Assembly: GCF_044762855.1 (NCBI RefSeq)
Contig: NZ_JBIWFB010000002.1
Location: forward strand, 124,001 to 188,000
Source of the DNA: Psychrobacillus sp044762855
GTDB lineage: Bacteria; Bacillota; Bacilli; Bacillales_A; Planococcaceae
Direction: 5' to 3'
Length of the DNA stretch: 64,000 nt
The position numbers were made by a program, and so were the translations under genes. Below are positions 25,886 to 34,759 of the stretch, piece by piece. The notes under the pieces are model-generated. The model had not been told where the DNA came from. It searched no databases and saw nothing but the letters and a program-made list of their open reading frames with translations. Every line of letters begins with the position of its first letter. The first letter of the stretch is position 1.

Positions 25886-26875
25886 TTAAGCTTTTGAAAT
25901 ATTACTTTGTGTTTTCGTTATTGGAGTTTCAACTCTTTCTTTTACTGGGCGTTTTGACCAATAAGTAGCTAAGATTGGTCCAGAAATATTATGCCAAACT
26001 GCACCAAGAGCACTTGGAAGAGCAGCTAAGGGTCCTAAGTGAGCTGTGGCAAGTGCGACACCTAACCCTGAGTTTTGCATGCCTACTTCGATAGAAATTG
26101 CACGTTGGTCCAATTCGGACAGACCCATTAATTTTGCTGCAAAATAACCTAATAATAACCCTGCTCCGTTATGCAAGAATACTCCTACAAAGACTAAGAA
26201 CCCAGCTGAAGCAATATTATTTACATTTCCTGCTACTACTGCTGAAACGATGGTAATAATAGCTAAAACAGAAATAAGTGGAACTATATTCAAGCTTTTT
26301 TCAACAATATTTGGTAATAGTTTTTTCACAAGTAATCCAAGAATAATAGGGATAATGATTACTTGAATGATAGACATGAACATATCCACAGCATTTACCG
26401 GCATCCATTGTCCTGCTAGTAAAAGCAGTAATAATGGAGTTAAAAGAGGTGCTAAAATAGTCGAGAAAGATGTCATTGTAATAGATAAGGGAACATTTCC
26501 TTTTGCTAAATAAACCATTACGTTTGATGCTGTTCCCCCAGGTACAGATCCTAAAAGAACAAGACCAGCTGCTATTTCACTCGGCAGTTGTAAAAGATAA
26601 GCAATTGCAAATGCAGTTAAAGGCATAATAATGAATTGTGCTAAAACCCCAAAGATAACGGGCTTAGGGTGTGTTAAAATCAGTTTAAAGTCAACTGCTT
26701 TTAGCGTAAGACCCATTCCGAACATAACAATACCAAGCAAAATGGTAATATATTTTCCGAATGGTAGGAATGTATCTGGGAGTAAAAATGCGATTACAGC
26801 TACAGCGACTACTAAAAATGCAAAATACTTTCCTGCGAAATTACTAATAGACTCCAATACTTTCAATTTATTCAC
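25886..26875 (-). CDS. BASS-family (bile acid:sodium symporter-like) transporter
   Basis: Up to 329 residues, with about nine or ten hydrophobic segments and the BASS-type stretches LVLLGSVPGGTASNVMVYLAKG and EVGMQNSGLGVALA that form the crossover and sodium/substrate site. BASS proteins carry organic anions such as bile acids, pyruvate, pantoate precursors or glycolate. The GTG at 26875 overlaps the end of the upstream oxidase gene; a TTG at 26866 with AGGTGA at the right distance is an alternative start. Coupling with the oxidase suggests import of its 2-hydroxyacid substrate. Confidence 0.85.
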   Translation of the reverse strand: MNKLKVLESISNFAGKYFAFLVVAVAVIAFLLPDTFLPFGKYITILLGIVMFGMGLTLKAVDFKLILTHPKPVIFGVLAQFIIMPLTAFAIAYLLQLPSEIAAGLVLLGSVPGGTASNVMVYLAKGNVPLSITMTSFSTILAPLLTPLLLLLLAGQWMPVNAVDMFMSIIQVIIIPIILGLLVKKLLPNIVEKSLNIVPLISVLAIITIVSAVVAGNVNNIASAGFLVFVGVFLHNGAGLLLGYFAAKLMGLSELDQRAISIEVGMQNSGLGVALATAHLGPLAALPSALGAVWHNISGPILATYWSKRPVKERVETPITKTQSNISKA

Positions 26876-28262
26876 CTAAACTTTCTATTTTTACGATTTT
26901 ATTTGGATTTAAGATATTGTTTGGATCAAGCGCTACTTTAATTTTTTCCATTACTTGTAAAGCAGCACCATGCTCAGCAGCTTGATATTTTTGTTTTCCG
27001 ATACCTACGCCATGCTCACCAGTACAAGTACCGTCTCTTTCTAATGCATATTGAACAATTTTTTCATTGAATTCATCTGCTTTGGCTACTTCTTCCGGAT
27101 TATTCATATCAATCATCAATAAAGCATGGAAGTTACCATCACCAACATGTCCTAGAACACCGCCGATCAGACCGATTGAATCGAGTTCAGTTCTCGCATA
27201 AATGACCGCATCAGCTAGTTCTGAAATAGGGACACAGACATCCGTCACCATCATTTTTTTGCCCACATTTCCATGAATATAAGCGTATGCTAAGTTGTGT
27301 CTTGCATCCCAAAGTTTTGTACGTGCAGTGTTATCTGTTTCGAACTGAATTTCCATACAGCCGTGATCTTCCATAATTTCTTGTGTAAATTCTACATCTT
27401 GTTTTAAGCCCGCTTCGTTACCGTCGAATTCCAAGAAAAGGGTAGGTTTTTCTGCGTATGCAGTTTCACTAAAACGATTTACTTGGCGAATCGAGCTTTC
27501 ATCTACTAGCTCAACCCGAGCAATTGGGATACCAGCTTGTAAGATAGAGGTAACAGCTTCCACAGCATTTTTCACAGTAGGGAAGACTGCTCTTGCTGCT
27601 GTAGTAAACTCAGGAATTCCGTAAACTTTTAATGTTAATTCGGTGAAGCATCCGAGCGTTCCTTCCGAACCAACGAAAAGTCCATTCAGATGAAATCCTG
27701 AAGCTGATTTTGCAGCTAAATTCCCTGTATGTATAATTGTACCGTCCGCAAGCACGACTTCTAAATCACGTACTTGGTCTCGCATCACGCCGTATTTAAC
27801 AGTGGTCGTTCCGCTTGCGTTTGTAGCCGCCATTCCACCTAGAGTCGCGTCCGCTCCTGGATCTACAGAAAAGAATAGTCCATATTTCTTTAATTCTTTA
27901 TTTAGTTGTGTTCTAGTTACACCTGGTTGCACTTTTACAAGTAAATCATTTGCACGAACTTCTAAAATTTTATCCATGAGTGAGAAGTCAATTGTAATTC
28001 CTTTTTCATATGGAATGACATGGCCTTCTAAGCTTGAACCACGTCCAAACGGAACTACAGCTACTTTAAGGTTATTTGCCACGTTCATAATTTTACTTAC
28101 TTCTTCTGCGGTTTTAGGAAATACAACAATATCTGGGAGACTGATTTTATGGTAGGACTCATCTTTACCATGCAGTTCTCTTACGGTCTGATTAATCGAT
28201 ACTTGGCTTTCCTCTAAAAAATCTTTCAATGTTTCTACTACTTGTTCTGTGGATACAGTCAT
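26868..28262 (-). CDS. glcD: FAD-linked 2-hydroxyacid dehydrogenase (GlcD/D-lactate dehydrogenase type)
   Basis: 464 residues. The FAD-binding PCMH domain (about 40-215) includes VVPFGRGSSLEGH and GGMAATNASG; the C-terminal FAD-oxidase domain ends with GEHGVGIGKQKY. The family oxidises glycolate or D-lactate to glyoxylate or pyruvate. No glcF iron-sulfur partner is present in the window. The ATG at 28262 follows GAGGCGAG; longer in-frame starts have no such site. The last eight bases overlap the BASS transporter gene, so the two are translated together. A sigma-A promoter lies at 28332-28359. Confidence 0.88.
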   Translation of the reverse strand: MTVSTEQVVETLKDFLEESQVSINQTVRELHGKDESYHKISLPDIVVFPKTAEEVSKIMNVANNLKVAVVPFGRGSSLEGHVIPYEKGITIDFSLMDKILEVRANDLLVKVQPGVTRTQLNKELKKYGLFFSVDPGADATLGGMAATNASGTTTVKYGVMRDQVRDLEVVLADGTIIHTGNLAAKSASGFHLNGLFVGSEGTLGCFTELTLKVYGIPEFTTAARAVFPTVKNAVEAVTSILQAGIPIARVELVDESSIRQVNRFSETAYAEKPTLFLEFDGNEAGLKQDVEFTQEIMEDHGCMEIQFETDNTARTKLWDARHNLAYAYIHGNVGKKMMVTDVCVPISELADAVIYARTELDSIGLIGGVLGHVGDGNFHALLMIDMNNPEEVAKADEFNEKIVQYALERDGTCTGEHGVGIGKQKYQAAEHGAALQVMEKIKVALDPNNILNPNKIVKIESLGE

Positions 28263-28331
28263 TTCATCTCGCCTCTTTATAAATATAAGTATATGTTTCA
28301 ATAGAATTTTTCTATTAATTCCAATAGAGTT

Positions 28332-28359
28332 ATTATACAGACAATTCAACAAATTGCAA
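28332..28359 (-). promoter_or_regulatory. Sigma-A promoter of glcD-BASS operon
   Basis: Read on the minus strand: TTGCAA (28359-28354), 16 bases, TATAAT (28337-28332). CAATAGA repeats at about 28298-28330 just downstream might be an operator. Confidence 0.6.
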
Positions 28360-28400
28360 TTAAAACTTTATGATTTTTTTCACAATCTACGTTAAAAATA

Positions 28401-28442
28401 AAAACAATCCGTGAAGAGCAATATTTCTTCACGGATTGTTTT
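28401..28442 (-). terminator. Terminator of sspI
   Basis: A 17-bp stem (28401-28417 with 28426-28442) overlaps the sspI stop codon. The minus-strand 3' side continues as TATTTTTAA. Confidence 0.8.
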
Positions 28443-28648
28443 TATTTAAATGCAGTTGCGATTTCATTTAATACGGTATTTCTTTTTGTATCATCTGCAG
28501 TTTTCCACCATTTTTCAAAAATAACTCCTAAGCCTGGAAGAAGATGTTCTTCTCCTCTTTGAACAGCATCTTCCACTACATCGCGAATATCTGTTGCTGA
28601 ATTGCCTTTTAAATTGGCTGAAATCGCTTCTCTAATTTGAAAATCCAT
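28442..28648 (-). CDS. sspI: Small acid-soluble spore protein I
   Basis: 68 residues starting MDFQIREAISANLKGN. The middle, GEEHLLPGLGVIFEKWW, is the SspI signature. SspI is packed in the spore core and made in the forespore under sigma-G. GAGGAG is 8 bases before the ATG at 28648, which fits better than upstream in-frame ATGs. The neighbours (ysgA, pheST) match B. subtilis. It shows that the organism forms spores. Confidence 0.93.
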   Translation of the reverse strand: MDFQIREAISANLKGNSATDIRDVVEDAVQRGEEHLLPGLGVIFEKWWKTADDTKRNTVLNEIATAFK

Positions 28649-28738
28649 TTTCATCACTCCTCGCAATTATCTTTTCCAAACTCTCGCAAGCTATACATGA
28701 ATTTGGTACTATTAAATAAAAAAGGCGGTTACATATAA

Positions 28739-29500
28739 ATGAAACGAATAGAATCTCCCCAAAATTCCCTTGTGAAGCATTGGAAAAAATTATTAAGTAT
28801 TCGAAAAGAACGAGATAAGACAGGTGAATTTATTATAGAAGGTTATCACTTAGTCGAAGAAGCGATTAGACAAAAAGAAAATGTGCTTACAATTATGCTA
28901 AGTGATACGAGTGAAATTCCAGCAAACTGGGATGTAGATAATTTAGAAATCGTTGAAATAAATGATGTAATAAAAAAAGAACTTGCTGAAACGGAACATA
29001 CGCAAGGAATATTTGCGCATTGCAAACAGCAAACTGTAGACGAGCAAGTTCAATTGAAATGGAACCGTTTGTTATTAATAGATGCTGTCCAAGATCCAGG
29101 TAATATTGGTACGATGATTCGTACAGCAGACGCTGCAGGTATAGATGCAGTCATTCTTGGAAAAGGTTCTGCAGATGCATATAACCCTAAAACATTACGT
29201 TCAGCGCAAGGTTCTCACTTTCATATCCCTATTGTAAAAGGAGATTTACATGAATGGGTCGACGCATTGAAAAATCGACAAGTAACCGTCTTCGGAACGG
29301 CGTTTGAAAATTCCACTCCTTTTAACGAAGTGACAAAAAGTAAAAGTTTTGCATTAATCGTTGGAAACGAAGGAAGCGGTATTAACAAAGAGTTATTGGA
29401 ACAAACCGATCAAAATATAATTGTGCCTCTTTTAGGGCAAGCAGAATCATTAAATGTGGCAGTAGCGACAGGGATTTTGTTATACGGATTAGCATTATAG
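28739..29500 (+). CDS. ysgA: SpoU/TrmH-family RNA methyltransferase YsgA
   Basis: 253 residues. An N-terminal substrate-binding domain (RIESPQNSLVKHWKKL) precedes the SPOUT knot with motif 1 DAVQDPGNIGTMIRTADA, motif 2 IVGNEGSGI and motif 3 IIVPLLGQAESLNVAVATGIL. It would 2'-O-methylate tRNA or rRNA; the target is unknown. AAGGCGG lies about 9 bases before the ATG. It is divergent from sspI, as in B. subtilis. Confidence 0.92.
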   Translation: MKRIESPQNSLVKHWKKLLSIRKERDKTGEFIIEGYHLVEEAIRQKENVLTIMLSDTSEIPANWDVDNLEIVEINDVIKKELAETEHTQGIFAHCKQQTVDEQVQLKWNRLLLIDAVQDPGNIGTMIRTADAAGIDAVILGKGSADAYNPKTLRSAQGSHFHIPIVKGDLHEWVDALKNRQVTVFGTAFENSTPFNEVTKSKSFALIVGNEGSGINKELLEQTDQNIIVPLLGQAESLNVAVATGILLYGLAL

Positions 29501-29559
29501 TTTTTTTGAGAAAGTGATGTCCTATTGCGCAGTTTAAGGAAAATGCGAGGTAGCAAGCT

Positions 29560-30127
29560 CAATAAGGGGGCCGCTATATCTCCACCGTGCGATTGATAGG
29601 CCGCTACGTCGCTAACGCTCTTGCAGTGTCTCACCATCGTGCAAAATTCCAAAGAATGGATAAGGGCAATCAAAAAGCTATTGAAAGCAACTAATTTCAG
29701 TATGAAAGCCACTAAAACCAGCATGAGAGCAACTAAATTGCCGGTGAAAGCAACTAATTTCTTACATTAGCAAGTTTACTTGTATTGAGAAGACATGATT
29801 TAGACATATTATAGAAATAATATGCCTAACAGCCCACCGAACTCGTTTAGCCGGCATCTGCTCGACTATTTTGGCACGTTCTCAGTGTATATTGTCTCGT
29901 TCAACTACTTATTGTTTATTTCGGATACTGATAAGTGAGTATTTTCCATTGATTTTCACTGCAGGGCGGCGACTCCGAAGGGATCAAGTGAGTAAGATGA
30001 GACTTCACAACGTACGCCTAAGCGGCGGTGAAGGCTCATCTCTCACCCCACGGAAAGCGTCCGTCCTGCAGCGAAAATCACAGTGGTCCTAATAGAGCAA
30101 TATACCGCCCAGTATCCCTATTATGTC
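29560..30127. repeat. Dispersed intergenic repeat, copy B
   Basis: Nearly collinear with copy A: left module with GCTAACGCTCTTGCAG, five 21-bp units starting at 29666, 29687, 29708, 29729 and 29750, a middle spacer, and the foldback whose arms 29946-29964 and 30066-30086 again read CCATTGATTTTC-CTGCAG. It ends in CAGTATCCCTATTATGT like copy A. It fills most of the ysgA-pheS gap. Confidence 0.8.
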
Positions 30128-30168
30128 CAATATTATTGTACAGTTGCACAACATAAAACAAATCACAC

Positions 30169-30197
30169 TTGATGAAATGTTTAAAACTTCGTATAAT
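30169..30197 (+). promoter_or_regulatory. Sigma-A promoter of pheST
   Basis: TTGATG (30169-30174), 17 bases, TATAAT (30192-30197). Confidence 0.8.
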
Positions 30198-30204
30198 AGA
30201 ATTT

Positions 30205-30475
30205 AATTTGATATATAAAAGCTGTCATCGGGAAAAGTATATATGCCGATTCGAAAAAAGGAATTTTACACCTTGACTGAAAGTGTAAATAGAGAATGCA
30301 TATAGAAGTTCACCCCGCTAGCTGCCACCGGGACCAGTCGTTAATTTGGCTGTAAAGGTGCGCCGGTGTAGAGCCGTTAGTCGAATTGAGTGATTGCACA
30401 TTTTTTGTCGTGCAATAATCAGGGTGGTACCGCGAAATTAGTCCTCGTCCCTTTTATAGGGGCGGGGTTTTTATT
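30205..30475 (+). ncRNA. T-box riboswitch leader of pheST
   Basis: The T-box AGGGTGGTACCGCG is at 30421-30434; UGGU suits the ACCA end of tRNA-Phe. TTC at 30309-30311 is the candidate phenylalanine specifier codon. The terminator stem (30443-30451 with 30459-30467) relies on several G-U pairs and is followed by TTTTTA. Confidence 0.93.
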
Positions 30476-30500
30476 TTGTCAAAAAGGAGAGTATTTAAAC

Positions 30501-31538
30501 ATGGAAGCACAACTTCAACAGTTAAAAGAAGAAGCATTACAAAAAATTGAAGCTTCTCAGAATGTCAAAGAATTAAATGATGTGCGTGTTGCATATTTAG
30601 GGAAAAAAGGACCTATTACGGATCTACTAAAGGGAATGGGTAAACTTCCTGCAGAAGAACGTCCGAAAATGGGAGCTCTTGTAAATGTTGTTCGCGAAGA
30701 GGTAACAGAAGTACTAGAAGCCCGCATGACACTATTACAAGAACAAGCGATTCAAGCTCAATTAGAAAAAGAATCGATTGATGTGACGCTACCAGGTCGT
30801 CCTGTGAAAACAGGAAATCATCATCCACTAACTCGTGTGGTAGAAGAAATTGAAGATTTATTCATTAGCATGGGTTACGAAATTGCGGAAGGTCCAGAAG
30901 TCGAAAAAGATTACTACAATTTCGAAGCGCTGAATTTACCAAAAGGACACCCAGCTCGTGATATGCAAGATTCTTTCTACATTTCAGAAGATATCCTTCT
31001 TCGCACGCATACATCACCAGTTCAAGCTCGTACGATGGAAGCTAAAGAAGGAAAGCCGATTAAAATTATTTGCCCGGGTAAAGTATACCGCCGTGACAAC
31101 GATGATGCGACACATTCTCATCAATTTACACAAATCGAAGGGCTTGTTATTGGTGAAAACATTCGTATGAGTGATTTAAAAGGTACACTTTCTGTATTTG
31201 CGAAGAAAATGTTCGGAGAAGATCGCGAAATTCGTTTACGTCCAAGCTTCTTCCCATTCACAGAACCATCTGTTGAAATGGATATTTCTTGTTTCAAATG
31301 TGGCGGCAGTGGCTGTAACGTTTGTAAGAAAACAGGTTGGATTGAAATTTTAGGTGCTGGTATGGTGCATCCAAATGTTTTAGAAATGGCTGGATATGAT
31401 TCGAAAAAACTTTCTGGCTTTGCATTTGGTATGGGGCCAGAACGTATTGCAATGTTGAAATATGGAGTGGAAGATATTCGTCATTTCTATACAAATGATG
31501 TGCGTTTCTTATCGCAATTCCACCGAACAGAAGTGTAA
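30501..31538 (+). CDS. pheS: Phenylalanyl-tRNA synthetase alpha subunit
   Basis: 345 residues: N-terminal coiled coil (1-85), then the class II core with HTSPVQARTM, KVYRRDNDDATHSHQFTQIE and the C-terminal FAFGMGPERIAMLKYG (motif 3). With PheT it forms the alpha2-beta2 enzyme that charges tRNA-Phe. A conserved zinc-like cluster CFKCGGSGCNVCKKTGW is present. The ATG at 30501 follows AAAGGAG; the frame is open upstream only through the T-box. Confidence 0.98.
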   Translation: MEAQLQQLKEEALQKIEASQNVKELNDVRVAYLGKKGPITDLLKGMGKLPAEERPKMGALVNVVREEVTEVLEARMTLLQEQAIQAQLEKESIDVTLPGRPVKTGNHHPLTRVVEEIEDLFISMGYEIAEGPEVEKDYYNFEALNLPKGHPARDMQDSFYISEDILLRTHTSPVQARTMEAKEGKPIKIICPGKVYRRDNDDATHSHQFTQIEGLVIGENIRMSDLKGTLSVFAKKMFGEDREIRLRPSFFPFTEPSVEMDISCFKCGGSGCNVCKKTGWIEILGAGMVHPNVLEMAGYDSKKLSGFAFGMGPERIAMLKYGVEDIRHFYTNDVRFLSQFHRTEV

Positions 31539-31550
31539 GGAGGAAATGAT

Positions 31551-33962
31551 ATGTTAGTTTCTACGAAATGGTTAGCAGAATATGTAAATACACAAGGTCT
31601 TGATCCGAAAGATTTAGGTGAAAAAATTACCCGTTCAGGTATCGAAGTCGATGCAGTAATTGATCGTTCTCAAGGTATGACGAATGTGGTAGTTGGTTAT
31701 GTGAAGGAATGCGTCAAGCATCCGGAAGCTGATAAATTAAATATTTGCCAAGTAGACGTTGGAGAAGAAACAACACAAATAATTTGTGGAGCTCCAAACG
31801 TAGCAGAAGGGCAAAAAGTAATCGTTGCTCGTCCAGGAGCAGTACTTCCTGGTGGAATAAAAATTAAAAAAGCAAAACTACGCGGTGAAGAATCGAATGG
31901 TATGATTTGTTCACTACAAGAGCTTGGTATTGAAGGTAGACTAGTACCAAAAGCGTACGCTGAAGGTATTTATGTGCTTCCAGAAACAGCGACTCCTGGT
32001 GAAAGTGCACTTCCACTACTAGGGTTAGATGACATTATCCTTGAACTTGGATTAACACCAAACCGTTCGGATGCGCTAAGCATGCTTGGAGTTGCTTACG
32101 AAGTTGGGGCTATTTTATCGGAAGATATGAAATACCCAGAAGCAACTTACACAGAAAGTAACGAAAAAGCTACTGACTACTTAAACTTGCGTGTTGATGC
32201 AATCGAAGAAAATCCAATGTACGTAGCAAAAGTAGTAAAAAACGTACAAATTAAAGAATCACCACTTTGGTTACAACATCGTCTAATGGCAGCTGGTGTT
32301 CGTCCACATAATAATGTAGTCGATATTACAAACTACGTGTTAATGGAATACGGCCAACCACTTCATGCATTTGACTATGACCGTCTAGAAACAAAGGAAC
32401 TTGTCATTCGTCTTGCAAATAAAGGGGAAAAGATTGTTACACTGGATGATCAAGAACGTACACTTAAATCGAATAACTTAGTTATCACAAATGGCAAAGA
32501 GCCAGTTGCAATTGCTGGAGTTATGGGTGGAGCAAATTCAGAAGTACATGATGGTACGACAACGGTTGTCATTGAATCTGCATATTTTGCAGGAGGATCT
32601 GTTCGTCAAACATCAAAAGATCAAAATTTACGCAGTGATGCAAGTGCTCGCTTTGAAAAAGGTGTCGATCCGAACCGAGTGATTTTAGCGGCAGAACGTG
32701 CAGCAAGTTTACTTGCTGAACTAGCTGGTGGAGAAGTGTTAGCAGGATCTGTTGTGGTAGATGAATTAGAAAAAACACCTGTTGAAGTTGTTGTATCTCC
32801 AGACTTTATTAACAATCGTTTAGGTATGAAAATTTCATTAGAAGATATGACTTCTATTTTAACAAGATTAAAATTTGACCATCAAGCTGCAAATGGTTAT
32901 TTATACATTAATGCACCTACTCGTCGTCAAGATATTAAAATTCCAGAAGACATCGTAGAAGAAATTGCGCGTATGTATGGATACGATGAAATCCCAATGA
33001 CGCTTCCAGTGGAAGAATCTAAACCGGGTGGACTAACATCTTATCAAGCAAAACGCCGTCAAGTTCGTGCTTACTTGGAAGGTGCAGGTCTTTATCAAGC
33101 AATCACGTATTCTTTAACGTCAAAAGAAATGTCTCAAAAATTTGCATTAGAAACAGCTCCAGTAACAGAGCTATTAATGCCAATGAGCGAAGAACGCAGC
33201 ACACTTCGTCAAAGCTTGATACCGCATTTACTCGATGCAGTAACATATAATACTGCTCGTCAAGCAGATACAGTTGCGCTTTATGAAGTAGGATCAGTCT
33301 TCTTAGGGGAAACAGAATCAGGTTTACCCCATGAGCAAGAACATTTAGCGGCAGTAATCGCAGGTAAATGGGTAGATCATAGCTGGCAAGGTGAGAAAAA
33401 AGTAGTTGATTTCTTCGTGCTAAAAGGAATTGTTGAGGGATTAATGGAGCTACTTGGTCACTCAAAAGAACTTACTTTTGAACGTGCGGTAGTTGATGGA
33501 TTACATCCAGGACGCACTGCTTCCATTAAACTTGCTGGAGAAGAAATTGGTTTAATCGGTCAATTGCATCCATCTGAACAAAAAGTACGTGACTTAAAAG
33601 ATACGTATGTAGTGGAACTAAACTTAGCAAAAGTATTAAACAAAGTAGTTGAAGCATTATACTATGCACCAGTTTCTAAATTCCCATCGATCACCCGTGA
33701 TATTGCTTTAGTAGTAGACAGCGAAAAAGCGGCTGGAGAACTCCAAGCAATCATCCAATTATCAGGTGGACGTCTATTAAAAGCTGTACATCTATTCGAT
33801 TTATACGAAGGAGAAAAAATGGAGCCAGGCAAAAAATCGGTTGCTTTCTCTCTAACTTATTTCGATCCAGAACGTACACTAACAGACGAAGAAGTAGTAA
33901 ATGCACATAACAAAGTATTAAAAGCACTTGCAGAACAAGCAGGAGCAGAGTTAAGAGGATAG
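31551..33962 (+). CDS. pheT: Phenylalanyl-tRNA synthetase beta subunit
   Basis: 803 residues: N-terminal tRNA-binding (OB) domain around 40-150, B3/B4 editing domain (about 210-390, containing DITNYVLMEYGQPLHAFD), B5 domain and a C-terminal ferredoxin-fold anticodon-binding domain (from about 710, FPSITRDIALVVD). AAGGAGG precedes the ATG, and the gene is 12 bases from pheS. It is the last backbone gene before the accessory region. Confidence 0.98.
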   Translation: MLVSTKWLAEYVNTQGLDPKDLGEKITRSGIEVDAVIDRSQGMTNVVVGYVKECVKHPEADKLNICQVDVGEETTQIICGAPNVAEGQKVIVARPGAVLPGGIKIKKAKLRGEESNGMICSLQELGIEGRLVPKAYAEGIYVLPETATPGESALPLLGLDDIILELGLTPNRSDALSMLGVAYEVGAILSEDMKYPEATYTESNEKATDYLNLRVDAIEENPMYVAKVVKNVQIKESPLWLQHRLMAAGVRPHNNVVDITNYVLMEYGQPLHAFDYDRLETKELVIRLANKGEKIVTLDDQERTLKSNNLVITNGKEPVAIAGVMGGANSEVHDGTTTVVIESAYFAGGSVRQTSKDQNLRSDASARFEKGVDPNRVILAAERAASLLAELAGGEVLAGSVVVDELEKTPVEVVVSPDFINNRLGMKISLEDMTSILTRLKFDHQAANGYLYINAPTRRQDIKIPEDIVEEIARMYGYDEIPMTLPVEESKPGGLTSYQAKRRQVRAYLEGAGLYQAITYSLTSKEMSQKFALETAPVTELLMPMSEERSTLRQSLIPHLLDAVTYNTARQADTVALYEVGSVFLGETESGLPHEQEHLAAVIAGKWVDHSWQGEKKVVDFFVLKGIVEGLMELLGHSKELTFERAVVDGLHPGRTASIKLAGEEIGLIGQLHPSEQKVRDLKDTYVVELNLAKVLNKVVEALYYAPVSKFPSITRDIALVVDSEKAAGELQAIIQLSGGRLLKAVHLFDLYEGEKMEPGKKSVAFSLTYFDPERTLTDEEVVNAHNKVLKALAEQAGAELRG

Positions 33963-33970
33963 GATAGAGG

Positions 33971-34003
33971 GAGCAGTGCCGATTACGGTACTGCTCTTTT
34001 TTA
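33971..34003 (+). terminator. Terminator of pheST
   Basis: GAGCAGTGCC (33971-33980) pairs with 33986-33995 with one G-U and is followed by TTTTTT. Confidence 0.85.
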
Positions 34004-34005
34004 GT

Positions 34006-34048
34006 TCCCTGTGCAAGACACAATTCTGAATTGTGTCTTGCACAGGGA
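34006..34048. repeat. 43-bp perfect palindrome, 21-bp arms
   Basis: Arms 34006-34026 and 34028-34048 are perfectly complementary around a single T. Its form equals that of 1128-1184: an odd-length palindrome placed directly after a terminator. On its right it abuts a truncated coding remnant. Confidence 0.85.
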
Positions 34049-34049
34049 T

Positions 34050-34142
34050 ACAATTGGGATATTTATCGTGTTAGCGGGTGTTGTATCTTTAATTGCTATA
34101 TTATGTATGCGAGAGATGCAAGGTAGAGAGCTGGATGAGTGA
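34050..34142 (+). pseudogene. 3' remnant of an MFS transporter gene
   Basis: Thirty codons and a stop encode a hydrophobic helix (IGIFIVLAGVVSLIAILC) followed by MREMQGRELDE, the kind of ending seen in metabolite:proton symporters of the MFS. The frame meets a stop within the palindrome, so the upstream part of the gene is gone. The call rests on a short segment. Confidence 0.45.
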
Positions 34143-34206
34143 CTTTGAATAAATAGGCATTATTATTATGTTAGTAACAAAAGGATGAGTAAAAATATTT
34201 TCTGAG

Positions 34207-34243
34207 AAAATGCTTTAAGGATATAAGTCCCCTAAAGCATTTT
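34207..34243 (+). terminator. Terminator-like hairpin
   Basis: AAAATGCTTTAAGG (34207-34220) pairs with CCTAAAGCATTTT (34231-34243) with one bulge. There is little T-run beyond the stem. It may have ended the lost MFS gene. Confidence 0.5.
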
Positions 34244-34367
34244 ATTGTTAAACAAAATCCGTTTTAAATTTCTTATAAGTTATCAAAGTATCATATTATT
34301 TTGCAATATTAACATAAAAAAGGAGGAGTGTGCATTTTTCTTCGATTCAAGATTTTCAAAAAAGTTC

Positions 34368-34433
34368 TTGCAAATAGTAATGGTTACGATTTATAATGAT
34401 GAAGTATTTCATATTAAAACGTAATCATTACTA
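34368..34433 (+). promoter_or_regulatory. Promoter with two Zur-box-like palindromes
   Basis: TTGCAA (34368-34373), 18 bases and TATAAT (34392-34397) form a sigma-A promoter. Two 7-1-7 palindromes resemble the Bacillus Zur box TCGTAATnATTACGA: TAGTAATgGTTACGA at 34375-34389, filling the promoter spacer, and ACGTAATcATTACTA at 34419-34433, near the start of transcription. Each matches 12 of 14 defined positions. Fur and PerR boxes differ at the CG positions, which favours Zur, hence zinc-dependent repression. Confidence 0.65.
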
Positions 34434-34468
34434 TTTTTGTTATTTTAATAGGACAAGGAGGAGAAAGT

Positions 34469-34489
34469 ATGAGATTGAAAATACATTAG
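34469..34489 (+). other. Six-codon leader ORF with a strong ribosome-binding site
   Basis: AAGGAGGAG (34455-34463) stands just before an ATG that opens MRLKIH and a stop. The following 34490-34600 has a short open stretch in another frame (CFVCEKIPYSEIHKSIYKL, stop at about 34596) with no recognised homology. It could be a leader peptide, or the ruined start of a former Zur-controlled gene. The remaining part up to 34759 holds only the third Zur-like box. Confidence 0.35.
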
Positions 34490-34606
34490 CTTATAGAAAA
34501 ATTTAATAAAGCCTAGTTGTTTTGTTTGTGAAAAAATACCATATAGCGAGATACATAAGTCCATATACAAACTTAATGACTTTAAGGGAAAATTGTAAGT
34601 TTTAAA

Positions 34607-34621
34607 TCGTAATGATTACAT
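34607..34621 (+). promoter_or_regulatory. Third Zur-box-like palindrome
   Basis: TCGTAATgATTACAT matches the Zur consensus in 12 of 14 defined positions; the left half-site is perfect. It lies about 140 bases before the binding-protein gene. Confidence 0.6.
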
Positions 34622-34759
34622 TTTTGTTTATACATAGAATTATAGATGAGAGTAAGCCGCTAAAAGATAGGAGATTAATAAAACACTATAATAAATTCCT
34701 ATTGATTTACTGCTGGTTAGATTAAGAAAAAAGATATTTAGGAATGAAGGAGACTTAAT

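Noticed and set aside
29871..30092. 73-codon ORF inside repeat copy B
   Set aside because: It lies wholly in the foldback repeat, is not preserved in copy A, and lacks a ribosome-binding site.
30390..30500. Upstream in-frame extension of pheS
   Set aside because: It covers the T-box and terminator; a good ribosome-binding site and the usual N-terminus are at 30501.
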